Positions 33,063 through 43,614 are shown, counted from the stretch's first letter. The stretch is DNA of 64,000 nt from Harmothoe impar (GCA_947462335.1 OX381709.1:84568622-84632621); one strand, 5' to 3'. Notes: generated from the letters alone by a model not told the origin. Numbers and translations are program-made.

Positions 33063-33645
33063 AACCAAACCTTCCAATATCACATGACCTGTGATGTCAT
33101 CATTTGTTTCAGTTTCTATGGCCATCAAATGCAATTCAACATATTTTGAATAGGAAAAACATGAAATAAAGGCAGAGGGCAATGTCTAGGCTAATTTTAG
33201 ATGGTTCTTCCCTTAGTGATTCCCCAGTAAACAAAAAACATTATACAACGTTATATAACGTTTCTCTATGGCTCCTTCGCGTGGCAAAACGTATTATAAC
33301 ATTAAAACTTTTGACCTAAAATAACATATTTTTGTTAGCTGGAATGAATACACCCAGCCCCAATGCCACCATCTACACACCCTCCACAGACTGATAGAAC
33401 ACGGTGTGTAGCCTCTATATATAAAGGTTGTAATAGGAGAGATGGCTGTTGGCAAATAACCACCGCCCCACTATAGGGTGTTAATGCAGACCTCCACCCG
33501 TATCAGGGGCGGGAGGAGGTGTAAATAAGGTGTGGGGACGAGCTCTAATGAAGAGCCAGCAGCGAAATGAGGCACAAATGAGGAAAGCCCATGGCTGGTC
33601 CCCGGTGTAACCAGCCTACGCTTGTACGGTCACCGATGCTGCTGG
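33063..33645 (-). repeat. Right arm of a widely spaced inverted repeat (pair 16758-17397)
   Basis: Reverse-complement homologue of 16758-17397, interrupted by a family A MITE (33223-33343). The ~180-bp segment at 16927-17108 is absent, leaving CACCCTATAG or its inverse at the join. Confidence 0.8.
33223..33343 (+). mobile_element. MITE family A copy
   Basis: CCCAGTAAACAAAAAACATT to TTTTTGTTAGCTGGA. It post-dates the inverted-repeat arm it sits in, since the other arm lacks it. Confidence 0.88.
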
Positions 33646-33868
33646 TACCGTAAAACCTCGCATATAAGCCATATAGCTACTACTTGAGTCAGATCGCTGT
33701 TGTGGCTTATCGGCCCAATGTCAAGGTGCAGCTTATACACAAGTTTTTGCTGGTATGATACAGAACCAATGTCTCCATAATCAGATCAGCAGTGCAGCTT
33801 ATAGGATGGGCCCAAAGTCAGAGTGTGTCTTATACGTGAGTTAGGCTTATATGCGAGGTTTTAAGGTA
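33646..33868. mobile_element. ~223-bp MITE with TACCGTAAAACCTCGC ends
   Basis: TACCGTAAAACCTCGCATAT then AAGCC at left; GGCTTATATGCGAGGTTTTA then AGGTA at right. Internal GCTTAT/ATAAGC repeats. Confidence 0.78.
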
Positions 33869-33960
33869 TGCTCTGAACCTCTTCCTTGCCCATCCTTTCC
33901 TATCTGTCTATCCCTATCCCTATTCCTCACATAGCAACTTTAGCACCCCATACGAAGGTC

Positions 33961-34223
33961 CAAGCTAACAAAGATAGATTATTTTACGTCAAAATACCTT
34001 TTTAACGTTTTGTAAAGTTTTACCATGATTTACCGGGGTAGTTGTGTCCCATCTTGAATATAGAGAATGCCAATGTTCCTTCTCAATTTTAAGAAATATG
34101 CGGCAAACCATAACGTTATACAATGTTATCTAACATTTGTTAATGGCTCCTTGTTGTGGCAAAACGTTAGATGACGTGAAATACGTTATTTTGACGTAAA
34201 ATGTCGTATTTTTGTTAGCCGGG
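33961..34223. mobile_element. Two partial family A copies around a family D piece
   Basis: 33961-34038 starts CCAAGCTAACAAAGATAG (minus). 34105-34223 is plus, CAAACCATAACG to TTTTTGTTAGCCGGG. Between them is CAATTTTAAGAAATATG, a family D phrase. Confidence 0.65.
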
Positions 34224-34558
34224 TAGGCCTTGTCCCTTGACATTAGCCCCCAGCATTCCCCTGTCACTTAACGCAAGGGTTAAAGAGGGGGCATGTCGCC
34301 CTAGGGAATGCCAGTGGACAGAGAATCAACATTGATAATGGTTGTCAATGTTGATTCAATGTTGATTCAATGTTGAACTGAGTTTTGTGGCCACTGGGTT
34401 GGCCCCCTTTTCGTTTTCTTTTTCTACTAATTAAGGTCACCCACTCCTCCCTCTGCCCTCCCTCCCTCCTGCCCAAATTCCCTTTTACTTGTTACCACCT
34501 CTCCCCCAGCCCTCACAATGATCTACACAAACAATATTACACCCGCGGGCCACGTGAA
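34224..34558. other. No gene seen
   Basis: 34318-34400 has ATTGATTCAATGTTGATTCAAT-type repeats shared with the element at 34703-34810. Confidence 0.4.
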
Positions 34559-34650
34559 CCCTTTAAGAACGGCATACTGCATTAATGCATCATGCCTTGG
34601 TCGTCATAATGCATGAATACAACCCTGGTGGGTAACTCTCCAATGATGCA
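34559..34650. mobile_element. MITE family C, left part
   Basis: CCCTTTAAGAACGGCATACTGC, GCATTAATGCATCATGCC and CATGAATACAACCCTGG; the right half is missing. Confidence 0.7.
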
Positions 34651-34702
34651 CTGTAGAATAGTTTGTACCTTGATCACATTGGACCCTCTGATAGGGCTCT
34701 TA

Positions 34703-34810
34703 CCCAGTGAGCACAAAATCCAGTTCAATGTTTAATCAATGTTGAATCAAAATTGAATCAACCTTGACTACCATTTCTCAATGATGATTCAATGTTCTGT
34801 GCCCACTGGG
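34703..34810. mobile_element. ~108-bp MITE family K (CCCAGTGAGCAC ends)
   Basis: CCCAGTGAGCACAAAA at left, TCTGTGCCCACTGGG at right, TA on both sides. Interior of CAATGTTGAATCAA repeats. Confidence 0.82.
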
Positions 34811-34930
34811 TATTGCCCATAGATGACATTGTGTTGTGCTCTGTCCTCCAAGTAGGATATTGCACTAATAGCATATTTAAGTAGGATTCAAAATATGGAA
34901 AAGAAATTGGACTACATGTATGTCACTTTA

Positions 34931-35285
34931 AGGTCACATAATGCTTGGTCGTCATGAGGCACGAATGCAGCCATGGTGAATACCTCGCCAGTGCTGCATT
35001 CAAGCATCACGCCAACTCTACAGGATTGAGACACGCTGGAAGGGTCGGCAGCCCACCAATGCGGCCCTGCCGAGTAACTCGCCGGGGCAAATGTCACCTT
35101 TTAGGAACATCCGAGTAAGCAAAAAACGTTATACAACATTATACAACATAATATATAACGTTTTTCTAAGGCTTTTTACTAAAGCATAACGTTATATAAT
35201 GTTTTAAAATGTTACCTTCTAAAACGTTATTTTTACGTAAAATAATGTCTTTTGTTTAAAAGCTGGGCATGCCATCCTTACAGGG
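34931..35285. mobile_element. MITE family C copy interrupted by family A
   Basis: CTTGGTCGTCATGAGGCACG and GTGCTGCATTCAAGCATC modules, family A at 35111-35267, then ATGCCATCCTTACAGGGTTAA. Confidence 0.75.
35111..35267 (+). mobile_element. MITE family A copy nested in family C
   Basis: CCGAGTAAGCAAAAAACG to TTTTGTTTAAAAGCTGGG. Confidence 0.85.
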
Positions 35286-36435
35286 TTAAGGACCAGGTTC
35301 ACCCCCGTGGGTCGCGTTAAGAGGAGGCTCTGCTGTATTCGCATTTACTGCCCGGGTCAGGGCCTGCCGACCGGAAGTAGCACAGAGCGCATGCCCAAAC
35401 ATGGCGCCAATCGTGTCGGTAAATACGGGGTACTATAGGCTACTGTGTGAGGGGTGGGTGTGGATTGGGCTGGGGATGGAGGGGAGGGGGCACTCCCTCA
35501 CATTTGGAAACCATGTCTTAACGTGATTCAAAAGGTCGGTTTTAATGAGAGTTTACAAGGGAAAATTTCACCCTTTTTCTACTATAATATTTAGTAATAA
35601 AACATGATTTAGTGTACTTTTTATGGTCACCAATGATAAAGTATATATTTTTGTTGAATTCAATAACGTTTTTTTTCCAACATTCCGTGAAAATGGTATA
35701 TATTTAAGCTGTTATTTTCCCCTGTAGTATAAAGGGTATCAAATTGGGGTGATCTTCGCCTGTAGGATCTAAACACTTTTTTAACAGTGTAGCAGCTGCT
35801 TTTACGCGACGTCGTACAGCACAGAAAAATATAGAGTACCCCCCCCCCCCCCCCGGGGTGGCTGGGGGAGGGGAGGGGAGACTGGACTGGTGTCATGTCC
35901 ATGTCAGTTGGACAGACAGGAACACGGACCAACCCGACATGTCCCTTATCTGCCGCCAGTCAGTGAATAAACATAGGGTACGGGTAGGGTGGGGCTATCA
36001 GAGGGGCTCGCAGAGATACACCCAGCTAGCAAAACTTGTAGTTATTCACGTCATCTCTACATCTTTTCTCAACAGATATTTACTACATTTGGTTACGTCA
36101 TATTCTTAGCCTCATTACGTCCTATATGCAAATGGTTTAGACATCATTCTTCAGACATCTTTTCAATGTAACATAATGATGTTAATATGACCTGTTTTGA
36201 ATGATTTGAAAGACATCAGGAAGATGCGATTTTAACATGTAAGTAAGTGGAATAATTGTAACATTGTGTGAGGTGGGTATATTACAAAATCATTTTAATG
36301 GTGGTATGAATTTATTTCATAAATAAGATGCTAGATGTAAACACATTTTAGACATCATGCAAAGACGTAGACAGGCTCGGCGAAACTGACTTTGGGGGGT
36401 CGGTATCAGGTATCAATTTTTAAGTATCAGGCTGC
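35286..36435. other. No gene seen
   Basis: A 17-base poly-C near 35840. A region starting CCCAGCTAGCAAAACTTGTAG at 36021 may be the end of another inverted-repeat element, but no partner end was found. Otherwise unremarkable. Confidence 0.4.
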
Positions 36436-36513
36436 AGGCTCACCAGGGTTGCATTCATGCATCATGACGACCAAGGGCATGATGCATGACTGCATCATGC
36501 CGTCCTTAAAGTG
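36436..36513. mobile_element. MITE family C, right part
   Basis: CAGGGTTGCATTCATGCATC to CATGCCGTCCTTAAAG then GTTAA. Confidence 0.7.
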
Positions 36514-36678
36514 TTAAAGCTGGGACAGAGCTGAGTGGCTCATCCTGACCCGAGCAGCTCCGAGTCGCTGCTGTGAGCTGCTGTGAGCTGTTGCAGTCCT
36601 GACCCAATTCACGCTAATCCACTTACAGTAATACAGTCCCCCGCGTACCCTGCCCCGTCTCCGTACTGCCCCACCCCC

Positions 36679-36949
36679 TATAGACCAATGCAGCAAGAAA
36701 GGGTGACTTTTCAGAGAGGTTGTTGATAAAGTTTTTGAACAAGTGTGACCGACAGATACATAAATATATCCTCAAAATTGTGCATTCTAAACCACACTAT
36801 TTGAAAGAAAATTGTCCTGTGAATCTCCTGATATGATATGTTTGCAAACATAGCCATTACAGACAATGCTATGAGGATTCCGCTAAAACCAACGTAAACA
36901 CAACTTAATTATGAAAAAGCCACCCTTTCTTGCTGCATTGGACTATAGT
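36679..36949. mobile_element. ~270-bp MITE with CTATAG(A/T)CCAATGC ends
   Basis: CTATAGACCAATGCAGCAAG at left, CTTGCTGCATTGGACTATAG at right. TACTGCCCCA(C/A)CCC flanks both sides, so a duplication of about 14 bp or a pre-existing repeat. Confidence 0.78.
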
Positions 36950-37074
36950 ACTGCCCCAACCCTGTACTCTATCCAAAGTCTCCAACCTACCCACCCCAGC
37001 CCCCAGCCTGTAAAGGCCTAGTTGCATGGGTTTGTTCCTTTTAACCCCCTTGTTCAACCCCCACTGCCTTTCTC

Positions 37075-37310
37075 TGATTCTTTCTGACTCTGTCTCTGTT
37101 TCTCTATCTGTCTCTCTGTCTCTGTCTGTCCCTCTCTGTCTCTCTCCCAGTAAACAAAACACGATATAAAACGTTACGTGACGTATAATACCGTACTTAT
37201 GTTAGCTGGGCTGTCTCTGTCTCTCTTTCTGTCTATTTCTCTCTTTTTTCCCTCTGTTTATCTCTCTCCTCTCCCTGCACTTCCCTAAACCTCAATCCCC
37301 CTACTGAGTG
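37075..37310 (+). repeat. TCTCTGTC microsatellite with an embedded MITE
   Basis: Degenerate (TCTCTGTC)n on both sides of the short family A copy at 37146-37210. Confidence 0.85.
37146..37210 (+). mobile_element. Very short family A derivative (65 bp)
   Basis: CCCAGTAAACAAAACACG to TATGTTAGCTGGG with most of the interior lost; CT on both sides. Confidence 0.85.
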
Positions 37311-37479
37311 AGGCCTGATTCTATTTAAGTTTACAGTAAGTGACATCTACACCCCAGCACTACTACCAGCACACACTGACTCAGTCTCGGGCCCTGACTG
37401 TACGTTTACAGTCTGGGAGAGTAACTAGACATATGTACCTACACTGGCCCACATGCCCTGCTATACTGTACATGCCCAC

Positions 37480-37710
37480 TAGTATCAGCAACCATGAGAG
37501 TGTGGGTTCGAATCCCACTCTGGCTACATTAGTAGTATTGTTGATATCTGCAAAAAACGCCTGAATTGAACTAAATAACCTGGCAACATATTTCCTATGT
37601 ATAATAAATATGCCAGTATTGGTGATATTTATGTCTCAAATGGATTAAATACAGATTCAATAAAACGTAATACCTATTGTGCCATGGTGGGATTCGAACC
37701 CACACTCCTC
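37480..37710. repeat. Foldback with tRNA-T-arm-like ends
   Basis: Plus: GTGTGGGTTCGAATCCCACT near 37500. Minus: GTGTGGGTTCGAATCCCACC then ATGGCACAAT at 37675-37705. The ~150 bases between are AT-rich. Same plan as 15660-16095. Confidence 0.7.
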
Positions 37711-38135
37711 ATTAGAAAATGATCCAGGATTCCGGATCATTTTTATTAGATATAAATTCGTCCAGGCCCAGTAATGGGCCTGGTGTGCTCGAGGCTGACA
37801 CTGACTCCCCCTGAGACGACGCGACCTTGATTCCCTCTGTACTGACCGTGTCCACATGCTACAGGTATATACACAGGCACTGCATGTAGTTTTGCATTTG
37901 TGTAAAGAAGCACTTTAAGCATATTTTGATTTGAGTGAATAGCACTGAAGCCACATAAATGCAGGTACCATCCCTACACCTCCTAACCTACTCGGGACAA
38001 CCCACCTACATATTCCGGTCGTGTCTGAGTTCACTCTACGTCGACACACAATCCTAATGGACTTACCCCGGGCTAACGTCGTCCGTGTATGTAAATTAGT
38101 GCTGGGGCCGAGGGACTGATTTTGAATTTTCCTCA
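37711..38135. other. No gene seen
   Basis: A short hairpin, CAGGCCCAGTAATGGGCCTG, is at 37763-37782. Confidence 0.45.
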
Positions 38136-38407
38136 GGGAGTGGTCATTTTTTTACAATATGGGGGGGGGGGGGGGGAAGGGGGCGGGGGGTCTAGCTGTG
38201 TCCATATGTAAAAACCCTTTAAGGGCCGCATGCTGCTGCGTCAACATTTTTCTCCCTCACCCCTTGAATTATAGTATCATAGAGGCTTTTTCGCTGAAAA
38301 GTTTTTCAGCCCTCCCCCTCTGAAAGGGTTGGATTATTTTTGCCCCACCCCCCATCAGTCCACACATCCCTACCCCCCCCCCCCCGGTGATAAATAATGA
38401 CAACTCG
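38136..38407. mobile_element. Foldback repeat family I, copy with poly-G and poly-C arms
   Basis: GGGAGTGGTCATTTTTTTAC then ~16 G at left; ~13 C then GGTGATAAATAATGACAACTC at right; TTTTTCGCTGAAAAG inside. Confidence 0.65.
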
Positions 38408-38489
38408 CTTAATACCGCCTGCCAGAGTTAGGGTTGCGGTTTTCAAATGTCTCCAAATCCTAAGTTACCAATACAACTGTTCAGTTTTG

Positions 38490-39030
38490 AGGGTTAGTGT
38501 CATTGGGGCATCATGATGACAATGACTCGATGCATTAATGCATCATGCCATCAGTGTATGGTTACGGGTTAGCATCATTGGTGCATCATGATGACGATGG
38601 CCTGATGCATTAATGCATCATGCCATCAGTGTATAGTTACGGGTTAGTATCATTGGTGCATCATGATGACGATGGCCTGATGCATTAATGCATCATGCCA
38701 TCAGTGTATGGTTACGGGTTAGCATCATTGGTGCATCATGATGACGATGGCCTGATGCATTAATGCATCATGCCATCAGTGTATGGTTACGGGTTAGCAT
38801 CATTGGTGCATCATGATGACGATGGCCTGATGCATTAATGCATCATGCCATCAGTGTATGGTTACGGGTTAGCATCATTGGTGCATCATGATGACGATGG
38901 CCTGATGCATTAATGCATCATGCCATCAGTGTATGGTTACGGGTTAGCATCATTGGTGCATCATGATGACGATGGCCTGATGCATTAATGCATCATGCCA
39001 TCAGTGTATGGTTACGGGTTAGTATCATGC
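38490..39030 (+). repeat. 75-bp tandem repeat, ~7 units
   Basis: Unit GGTTACGGGTTAGCATCATT, GGTGCATCATGATGACGATG, GCCTGATGCATTAATGCATC, ATGCCATCAGTGTAT. Each unit contains the GATGCATTAATGCATC palindrome of family C, so the array was probably seeded by a family C element. Confidence 0.95.
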
Positions 39031-39110
39031 CAATAGCATTATGACGCTGTGTGCCAAGTCCCTAATGAGAACACCCACGACACAGGGTGGCGTGTAAACA
39101 TCTTAAGTAA

Positions 39111-39363
39111 CCCGGTAAGGGCCGCATAGTGCTTTAATGCATAATGCCATTGGTCGGCATGATGTATGAATGCAGCCCTGGCGAGTAACTCGCCAGGACT
39201 ACATTCATGCATCATGCCAACCCTGTGGGATTAATACACTCCTGAAAGGCCCACATGATGCATGAATGCAGCCCTGGTAAGATAGTTAACTGACAGGGCT
39301 GCATGAATGCATCATGATGGCAAAAGGCATGATGCATTAAAGCACTATGCGGCCCTTACAGGG
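39111..39363. mobile_element. MITE family C copy
   Basis: CCCGGTAAGGGCCGCATAG to CTATGCGGCCCTTACAGGG, TTAA at right (39364-39367). Internal inverted CATGAATGCAGCCCTGG. Confidence 0.85.
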
Positions 39364-39450
39364 TTAAGTAACAAGATAATTAGATCCCGTCTAGACAAAG
39401 GTTCGTTGTTTGGCGGATGGCCAATGTGTTAACCCTTAACGCACAACCTC

Positions 39451-39601
39451 CCCGGTAAACAAAAAACGTTATACACCATTTTATAACGTCATTTAACGTT
39501 ATATGTCAACGTTTTTCTAAGGGTTCTTTAGTATGACATAACGTTATGTAAAGTTTAAAACGTTATTTTTTATGTAAAATTATGTTTTTTTGTTAGCTAG
39601 G
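39451..39601 (+). mobile_element. MITE family A copy with TC duplication
   Basis: CCCGGTAAACAAAAAACG to TTTTTTGTTAGCTAGG; TC on both sides. Confidence 0.9.
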
Positions 39602-39611
39602 TCATCACCAG

Positions 39612-39728
39612 CCAGCTAATACAAATATGTTATTCAACATCAAAATAATGTTTTAATGGCCATAAAAAGAAGCCATAGATAAACGTCCAGACATACTGTA
39701 CAATGTATAACGGTTTTTGTTTACAGTG
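39612..39728 (-). mobile_element. MITE family A copy, degraded
   Basis: CCAGCTAATACAAATATG to GGTTTTTGTTTACAGTG. Confidence 0.7.
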
Positions 39729-39744
39729 TCCTGGATATTGTTTC

Positions 39745-39905
39745 AACATGCATCAATGAGATGCTGGCGAGCATCTTATTGGACGCTGAAATGACGTATT
39801 ATACGAACTCTTTTCAGAGTGTATCAACCATGTAGGATCGGCATGATGCATAAATGCATCACCTGTGAGGTACTTACCAGGGCTGCATTCCTGCATCAGG
39901 TAAAG
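39745..39905. mobile_element. MITE family C fragment
   Basis: GATCGGCATGATGCATAAATG and CAGGGCTGCATTCCTGCATC modules. Confidence 0.6.
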
Positions 39906-39906
39906 A

Positions 39907-40264
39907 CCCAGCCAGCATTGGTCCATGGGGCCCATATTTAGCTTACTTGGGCCAGCTGGGCTTGCCCATATCTGGGTTATGGTCCTTTTTATCCAGGGCT
40001 ACCAGTGGGATCCCAGGAATACTCTTTTTTTCCATTATAAATACATTGTAAATGTTTCAAAACATGCTGACATCTGATTTTCCTCCAGAAATCACCATTT
40101 ATTGTACACTTTTATGGAATATATATAATCTGGGCTCGAGTCTTTGAATCTTGGCTGGCCAACCTGGAATGCCACTGGTAGCCCTGGACAAAAAGGACCA
40201 TAACCCAGATCAGCTTGCCCACGTAAAAACACATATGGGTCCCACTAAGCTATGTTGGCAGGGG
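39907..40264. mobile_element. ~358-bp foldback MITE
   Basis: CCAGCCAGCATTGGTCCATG, GGGCTTGCCCATATCTGGGTT and ATGGTCCTTTTTATCCAGGGC at left are mirrored by GCCCTGGACAAAAAGGACCAT, AACCCAGATCAGCTTGCCC and GTCCCACTAAGCTATGTTGG at right. Confidence 0.78.
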
Positions 40265-40473
40265 CATGCCAGTATGCTGTGTCTAAATGGTTAACCGTCT
40301 CCCTAGAAGGGGCTGTCTTGTAGCCAGAGCGGTCTACAATATTGATTTAATGTTAGAGCCATAGTTGAAGGAATCGTGATGGGATTGAAGGGTTTGGAAG
40401 TATGTCAGCCCCATCAGGTTAGGATCTGGTGTGTATGACTGGTAAGTTACTCACATGCAAGCAATGCTTTCGG
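40265..40473. other. No gene seen
   Basis: Unique-looking sequence. Confidence 0.35.
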
Positions 40474-40793
40474 CATTAACGTAATAAGCGCCCTCCCCCT
40501 AATAAGCGGCCCCCCCCATTTCAGATATTTTCCCAGATTTTTAATGTGTTCCTCCGATTTGGTTACTGATTTTCACAACTGTGTGTAACATGGAGCACTT
40601 CACACCTGTGCAGGTGTTAAGGCCAAGCTAATTAGCTGTAAAGTGATAGGGATGTGTAGAAGCCTTGTAGAGGCCACAGAGGTCTGTATATAACAGCCAT
40701 GGGGGCGCTTATTAGAATGATTATTTGAGGCTGATTTTTCCCCTTAAAATAATCTTTTAAGCGCCCAAGGCGCTTATTACGTCAAATACGGTA
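40474..40793. mobile_element. ~320-bp MITE with ACGTAATAAGCGCC ends
   Basis: AACGTAATAAGCGCCC at left; GGCGCTTATTACGTCAAATA then CGGTA at right; further GCGCTTATTA inverted inside. Confidence 0.78.
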
Positions 40794-40829
40794 TAGCACT
40801 ATGCAGTCTTTGCGAAAACATGCAGGACA

Positions 40830-40862
40830 GTGACGTAAAATAGCGTTTTTTTATTAGCTGGG
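40830..40862 (+). mobile_element. MITE family A right-end fragment
   Basis: GTGACGTAAAATAGCG then TTTTTTTATTAGCTGGG. Confidence 0.65.
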
Positions 40863-40965
40863 AGGGTTGCATTCAAGCATAATGCCAACCCTATGGGGTT
40901 GATACACTCCTGAAGTATTGTCATGATGCATAAATGCAGCATCATTAGTGCCTAATGCAGACATT
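40863..40965. mobile_element. MITE family C fragment
   Basis: GGTTGCATTCAAGCATAATGC and GTCATGATGCATAAATGCAGC. Confidence 0.6.
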
Positions 40966-40984
40966 TTGGTGTGTCCCGCTGAAA

Positions 40985-41625
40985 TGATATGACTGGCAAC
41001 AATCTATGACTGGCAACAATCTATGACTGGCAACAATCTATGACTGGCAATAATCTATGACTGACAACAATCCATGACTGCTAACAATCTATGACTGGCA
41101 ACAATCTATGACTAACAACAATTTATGACTCACAATAATCTATGACTGGTAACAATCTATGACTGGCAACAATTTATGACTGGCAACAATCTATGACTGG
41201 CAACAATCTATGACCGTCAACAATCTATGACTGGCAACAATCTATGACTGGCAACAATGTATGACTGCTAACAATCTATGACTGGCAACAATCTATGACT
41301 AACAACAATCTATGACTCACAACAATCTATGACTGGTAACAATCTATGACTGGTAACAATCTATGACTGGCAACAATTTATGACTGGCAACAATTTATGA
41401 CTGGCAACAATCTATGACCATCAACAATCTATGACTGGCAACAATCTATGACCGGTAGCTTTCTACGACTGGCAAAAATCTATAACCAGCAATAATCTAT
41501 GACTGGGTAGACCATGTGCCCTCATAAGAATGAAAGACTATTTTCATACCTTTCTATGTACATCTGCCGTAAATAAGCTGTTTTCTTTCATACCGGTCAT
41601 AGATTGTTGCAAATCATACACTTTC
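40985..41625. repeat. 17-bp tandem array (~31 units) forming one arm of a family F-like element
   Basis: Unit AATCTATGACTGGCAAC, with variants, from 40985 to 41510. A core with ATCTGCCGTAAATAAGCTG follows, then one inverted unit GGTCATAGATTGTTGC at 41597-41612. The core phrase matches ATCTGCCCTAAATAACCCG in the element at 17530-17872, whose arms also have 17-bp units. Confidence 0.82.
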
Positions 41626-41870
41626 AACTTTCATTCTTTAAGCAACATGCTGCCCTGAAAGAGTTAATTGAGTATGACAGTGCTAGGAGGGTCGTGATGG
41701 TGTCAGAGACAAGAGCCCGGGATGATGTCATCATGATGCACCAATGTAGCCCTGGGCTTCATTGGTGCATCATGCCGACCCGACATGAATGACTCAACCC
41801 CATAGGGTCAGCATGATGCTTGAATGCCTTACGCCCAAGAGCTGCATTTATGTATCATGATGATAAAGGC

Positions 41871-41997
41871 CAAAAACGTTATACAACATTTTATAATGTT
41901 ATATAACGTTGTATAACGTTTCTCTAAGGCTCCTTACTATGGCATAATGTTATATAGTTTTATTTTGACATAAAATAAACTTTTTTTGTTAACTGGG
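41871..41997 (+). mobile_element. MITE family A copy, left end missing
   Basis: AAAAACGTTATACAACATTT to TTTTTGTTAACTGGG. Confidence 0.85.
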
Positions 41998-42016
41998 TTG
42001 ACGCATTAATGCACGA

Positions 42017-42154
42017 CCCAGTAAACAAATAACGTTATACACCATTATATAACGTTATATGTCAACGTTTTTCTAAGGCTCTTTATTGTGGTATAACGTT
42101 ATATAAAGTTTAAAACGTTATTTTGACGTAAAGTAACGATTTTTGTTAGCTGGG
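42017..42154 (+). mobile_element. MITE family A copy
   Basis: CCCAGTAAACAAATAACG to TTTTTGTTAGCTGGG. Confidence 0.92.
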
Positions 42155-42260
42155 TTATGCCGTCCTCAAAGGGTTAATTGAGTATGACAGTGCTGGGTGG
42201 GTCTGGGTGTAGTCCCAGTGGGGCCGTTGTATACAGAGATAAAGGCCGCGGAGGGTTTGT

Positions 42261-42505
42261 GGCTGAGGCCGCAGACTCACTCTCCCAGCACAGTCTCAAA
42301 TAAGACTCTGCCCCACCACTCTCCCAGCACAGTCTCCAATAAGACTCTGCCCCACCACTCTCCCAGCACAGTCTCCAATAAGACTCTGCCCCACCACTCT
42401 CCCAGCACAGTCTCCAATAAGACTCTGCCCCACCACTCTCCCAGCACAGTCTCCAATAAGACTCTGCCCCACCACTCTCCCAGCACAGTCTCCAATAAGA
42501 CTCTG
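42261..42505 (+). repeat. 39-bp tandem repeat, ~6 units
   Basis: Unit CACTCTCCCAGCACAGTCTC, CAATAAGACTCTGCCCCAC. 39 is a multiple of 3, so open frames on both strands are expected and are not evidence of a gene. Diverged single units occur at 2478 and 3030. Confidence 0.95.
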
Positions 42506-42510
42506 CTAAA

Positions 42511-42723
42511 AGGAATGAAAACAGTATTATTTGTCTGCTCTTCTATAGCCTTCTCACAATGCGGTCTCACTACACCAAAAATAGTTCTCCAGAAAATATC
42601 CGATTTGGACCATCAAAACATGATCAATACTTTTGTCAATTTAAACAGTTCATCTTCATACCTTCTTTCACATAATTTTAACTGAATCATAGTTGCATGA
42701 ATGCATATCTCAAAGGTATGGCA
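42511..42723. other. No gene seen
   Basis: Unique-looking sequence. Confidence 0.35.
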
Positions 42724-42824
42724 TAGTTAAATTTTCAAGGTGATCTGCCAGGTTTTGGCAGAGGAGGAAATAGTACCGGTAGACATGGATGACAGAATTC
42801 AGTCTTTGCAATCATGTACATGAC

Positions 42825-43099
42825 CGAGCTAACAAAAAAGGCATCATTTTACATCATAATAAAGTTTAAAAAAAGGATATATCAGTAAACAAATAACTTT
42901 ATACACCATTTTATAACGTTATATAACGTTTTTCTAAGGCTCTTTAGTATGGCATAACGATATGTAAAGATTGAAACGTTATTTTGACGTAAAATAATTT
43001 GTTGTTATCAGGGATAATGATATGCCATAGTAAGGAGCCTTAGGGATAAACGTTATATAACGTTATATAATGTTATATAACGTTTTTTGTTCACTGGGG
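42825..43099 (-). mobile_element. MITE family A copy split by another family A copy
   Basis: The outer minus copy begins CGAGCTAACAAAAAAGGC and resumes at GATATGCCATAGTAAGGAGCC, ending TTTTTTGTTCACTGGG. The inner plus copy (42880-43013) runs CAGTAAACAAATAAC to TTGTTATCAGGG. Confidence 0.8.
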
Positions 43100-43170
43100 A
43101 TTTTTCAAGGTTATCCGCCAGGTCTATGGCAGAGAAGGAAGTAGTACAAGTAGACACGGATGAGAGAATT

Positions 43171-43306
43171 CCCAGCTAACCATAAACTAGTACAACTTTT
43201 TATAATGTTATATAACGTTTCTCTAAGGCTCCTTACTATGGCAGAACGTTATGTAAAGTTTTAAAACGTTATTTTGACGTAAAATAACGTTTTTTTGTTA
43301 GCTGGG
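43171..43306 (+). mobile_element. MITE family A copy
   Basis: CCCAGCTAACCATAAACTAG to TTTTTTTGTTAGCTGGG. Confidence 0.9.
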
Positions 43307-43345
43307 ATAGTACCGGTAGACATGGATGAGAGAATCTACTTGGAT

Positions 43346-43614
43346 ATTGGCGGCAGACTCAGCCGTGAGTCCCGCCTCCCTTTGCTGCAACCCAATTACA
43401 GCACCTCTCCCGGGTGGCTCTTCCAGTGTCAGCCGCCCCCTCCCCACCAGAGATCTATGGAGGCTCCCGATGCTCCCAGACTGCCTCGCGACCGTGTTCT
43501 AGCGACCAAGGGGCTCGGTGAGCGACTTTTTGAGCTGTTCTAAGAGATGCTTTGTTATCTGGTCGGTGACTGGTCTCTTGAGAATCTGGACTGGGAATTG
43601 TGATGGGGGGGGTG
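43346..43614. other. No gene supported
   Basis: GC-richer stretch with an 80-codon open frame but no recognisable motif. Confidence 0.35.

Larger units (their letters stand above)
41725..42173. mobile_element. MITE family C copy carrying two family A insertions
   Basis: ATGATGCACCAATGTAGCCC and GGTGCATCATGCCGACCC modules at left; GCCGTCCTCAAAGGGTTAA at right. Family A at 41871-41997 and 42017-42154 lies inside. TTAATTGAGTATGACAGTGCT occurs just outside at 41664 and 42174. Confidence 0.7.
42724..43345. repeat. Three family G repeat units with family A insertions
   Basis: TTTTCAAGGT.ATC.GCCAGGT then GGCAGAG...GGAA.TAGTAC..GTAGACA.GGATGA at 42731-42800, 43090-43168 and (right part) 43307-43345. 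The same block occurs at 28760-28850. Confidence 0.65.

Noticed and set aside
37490..37530. tRNA gene with GGTTCGAATCCC
   Set aside because: Only a T-arm-like block; no D arm or anticodon arm at the right distance, and it is paired with an inverted copy.
38490..39030. CRISPR-like array
   Set aside because: Units are contiguous and identical, with no unique spacers, in an animal-type genome with no cas genes.
42197..42685. 162-codon frame with a repeated HHSPSTVSNKTLP motif
   Set aside because: The 39-bp tandem unit is a multiple of 3 and open on both strands; no domain or homology outside the repeat.
43295..43543. Possible coding exon (82 codons)
   Set aside because: Starts within a MITE end and a family G repeat; no motif and no convincing splice context.
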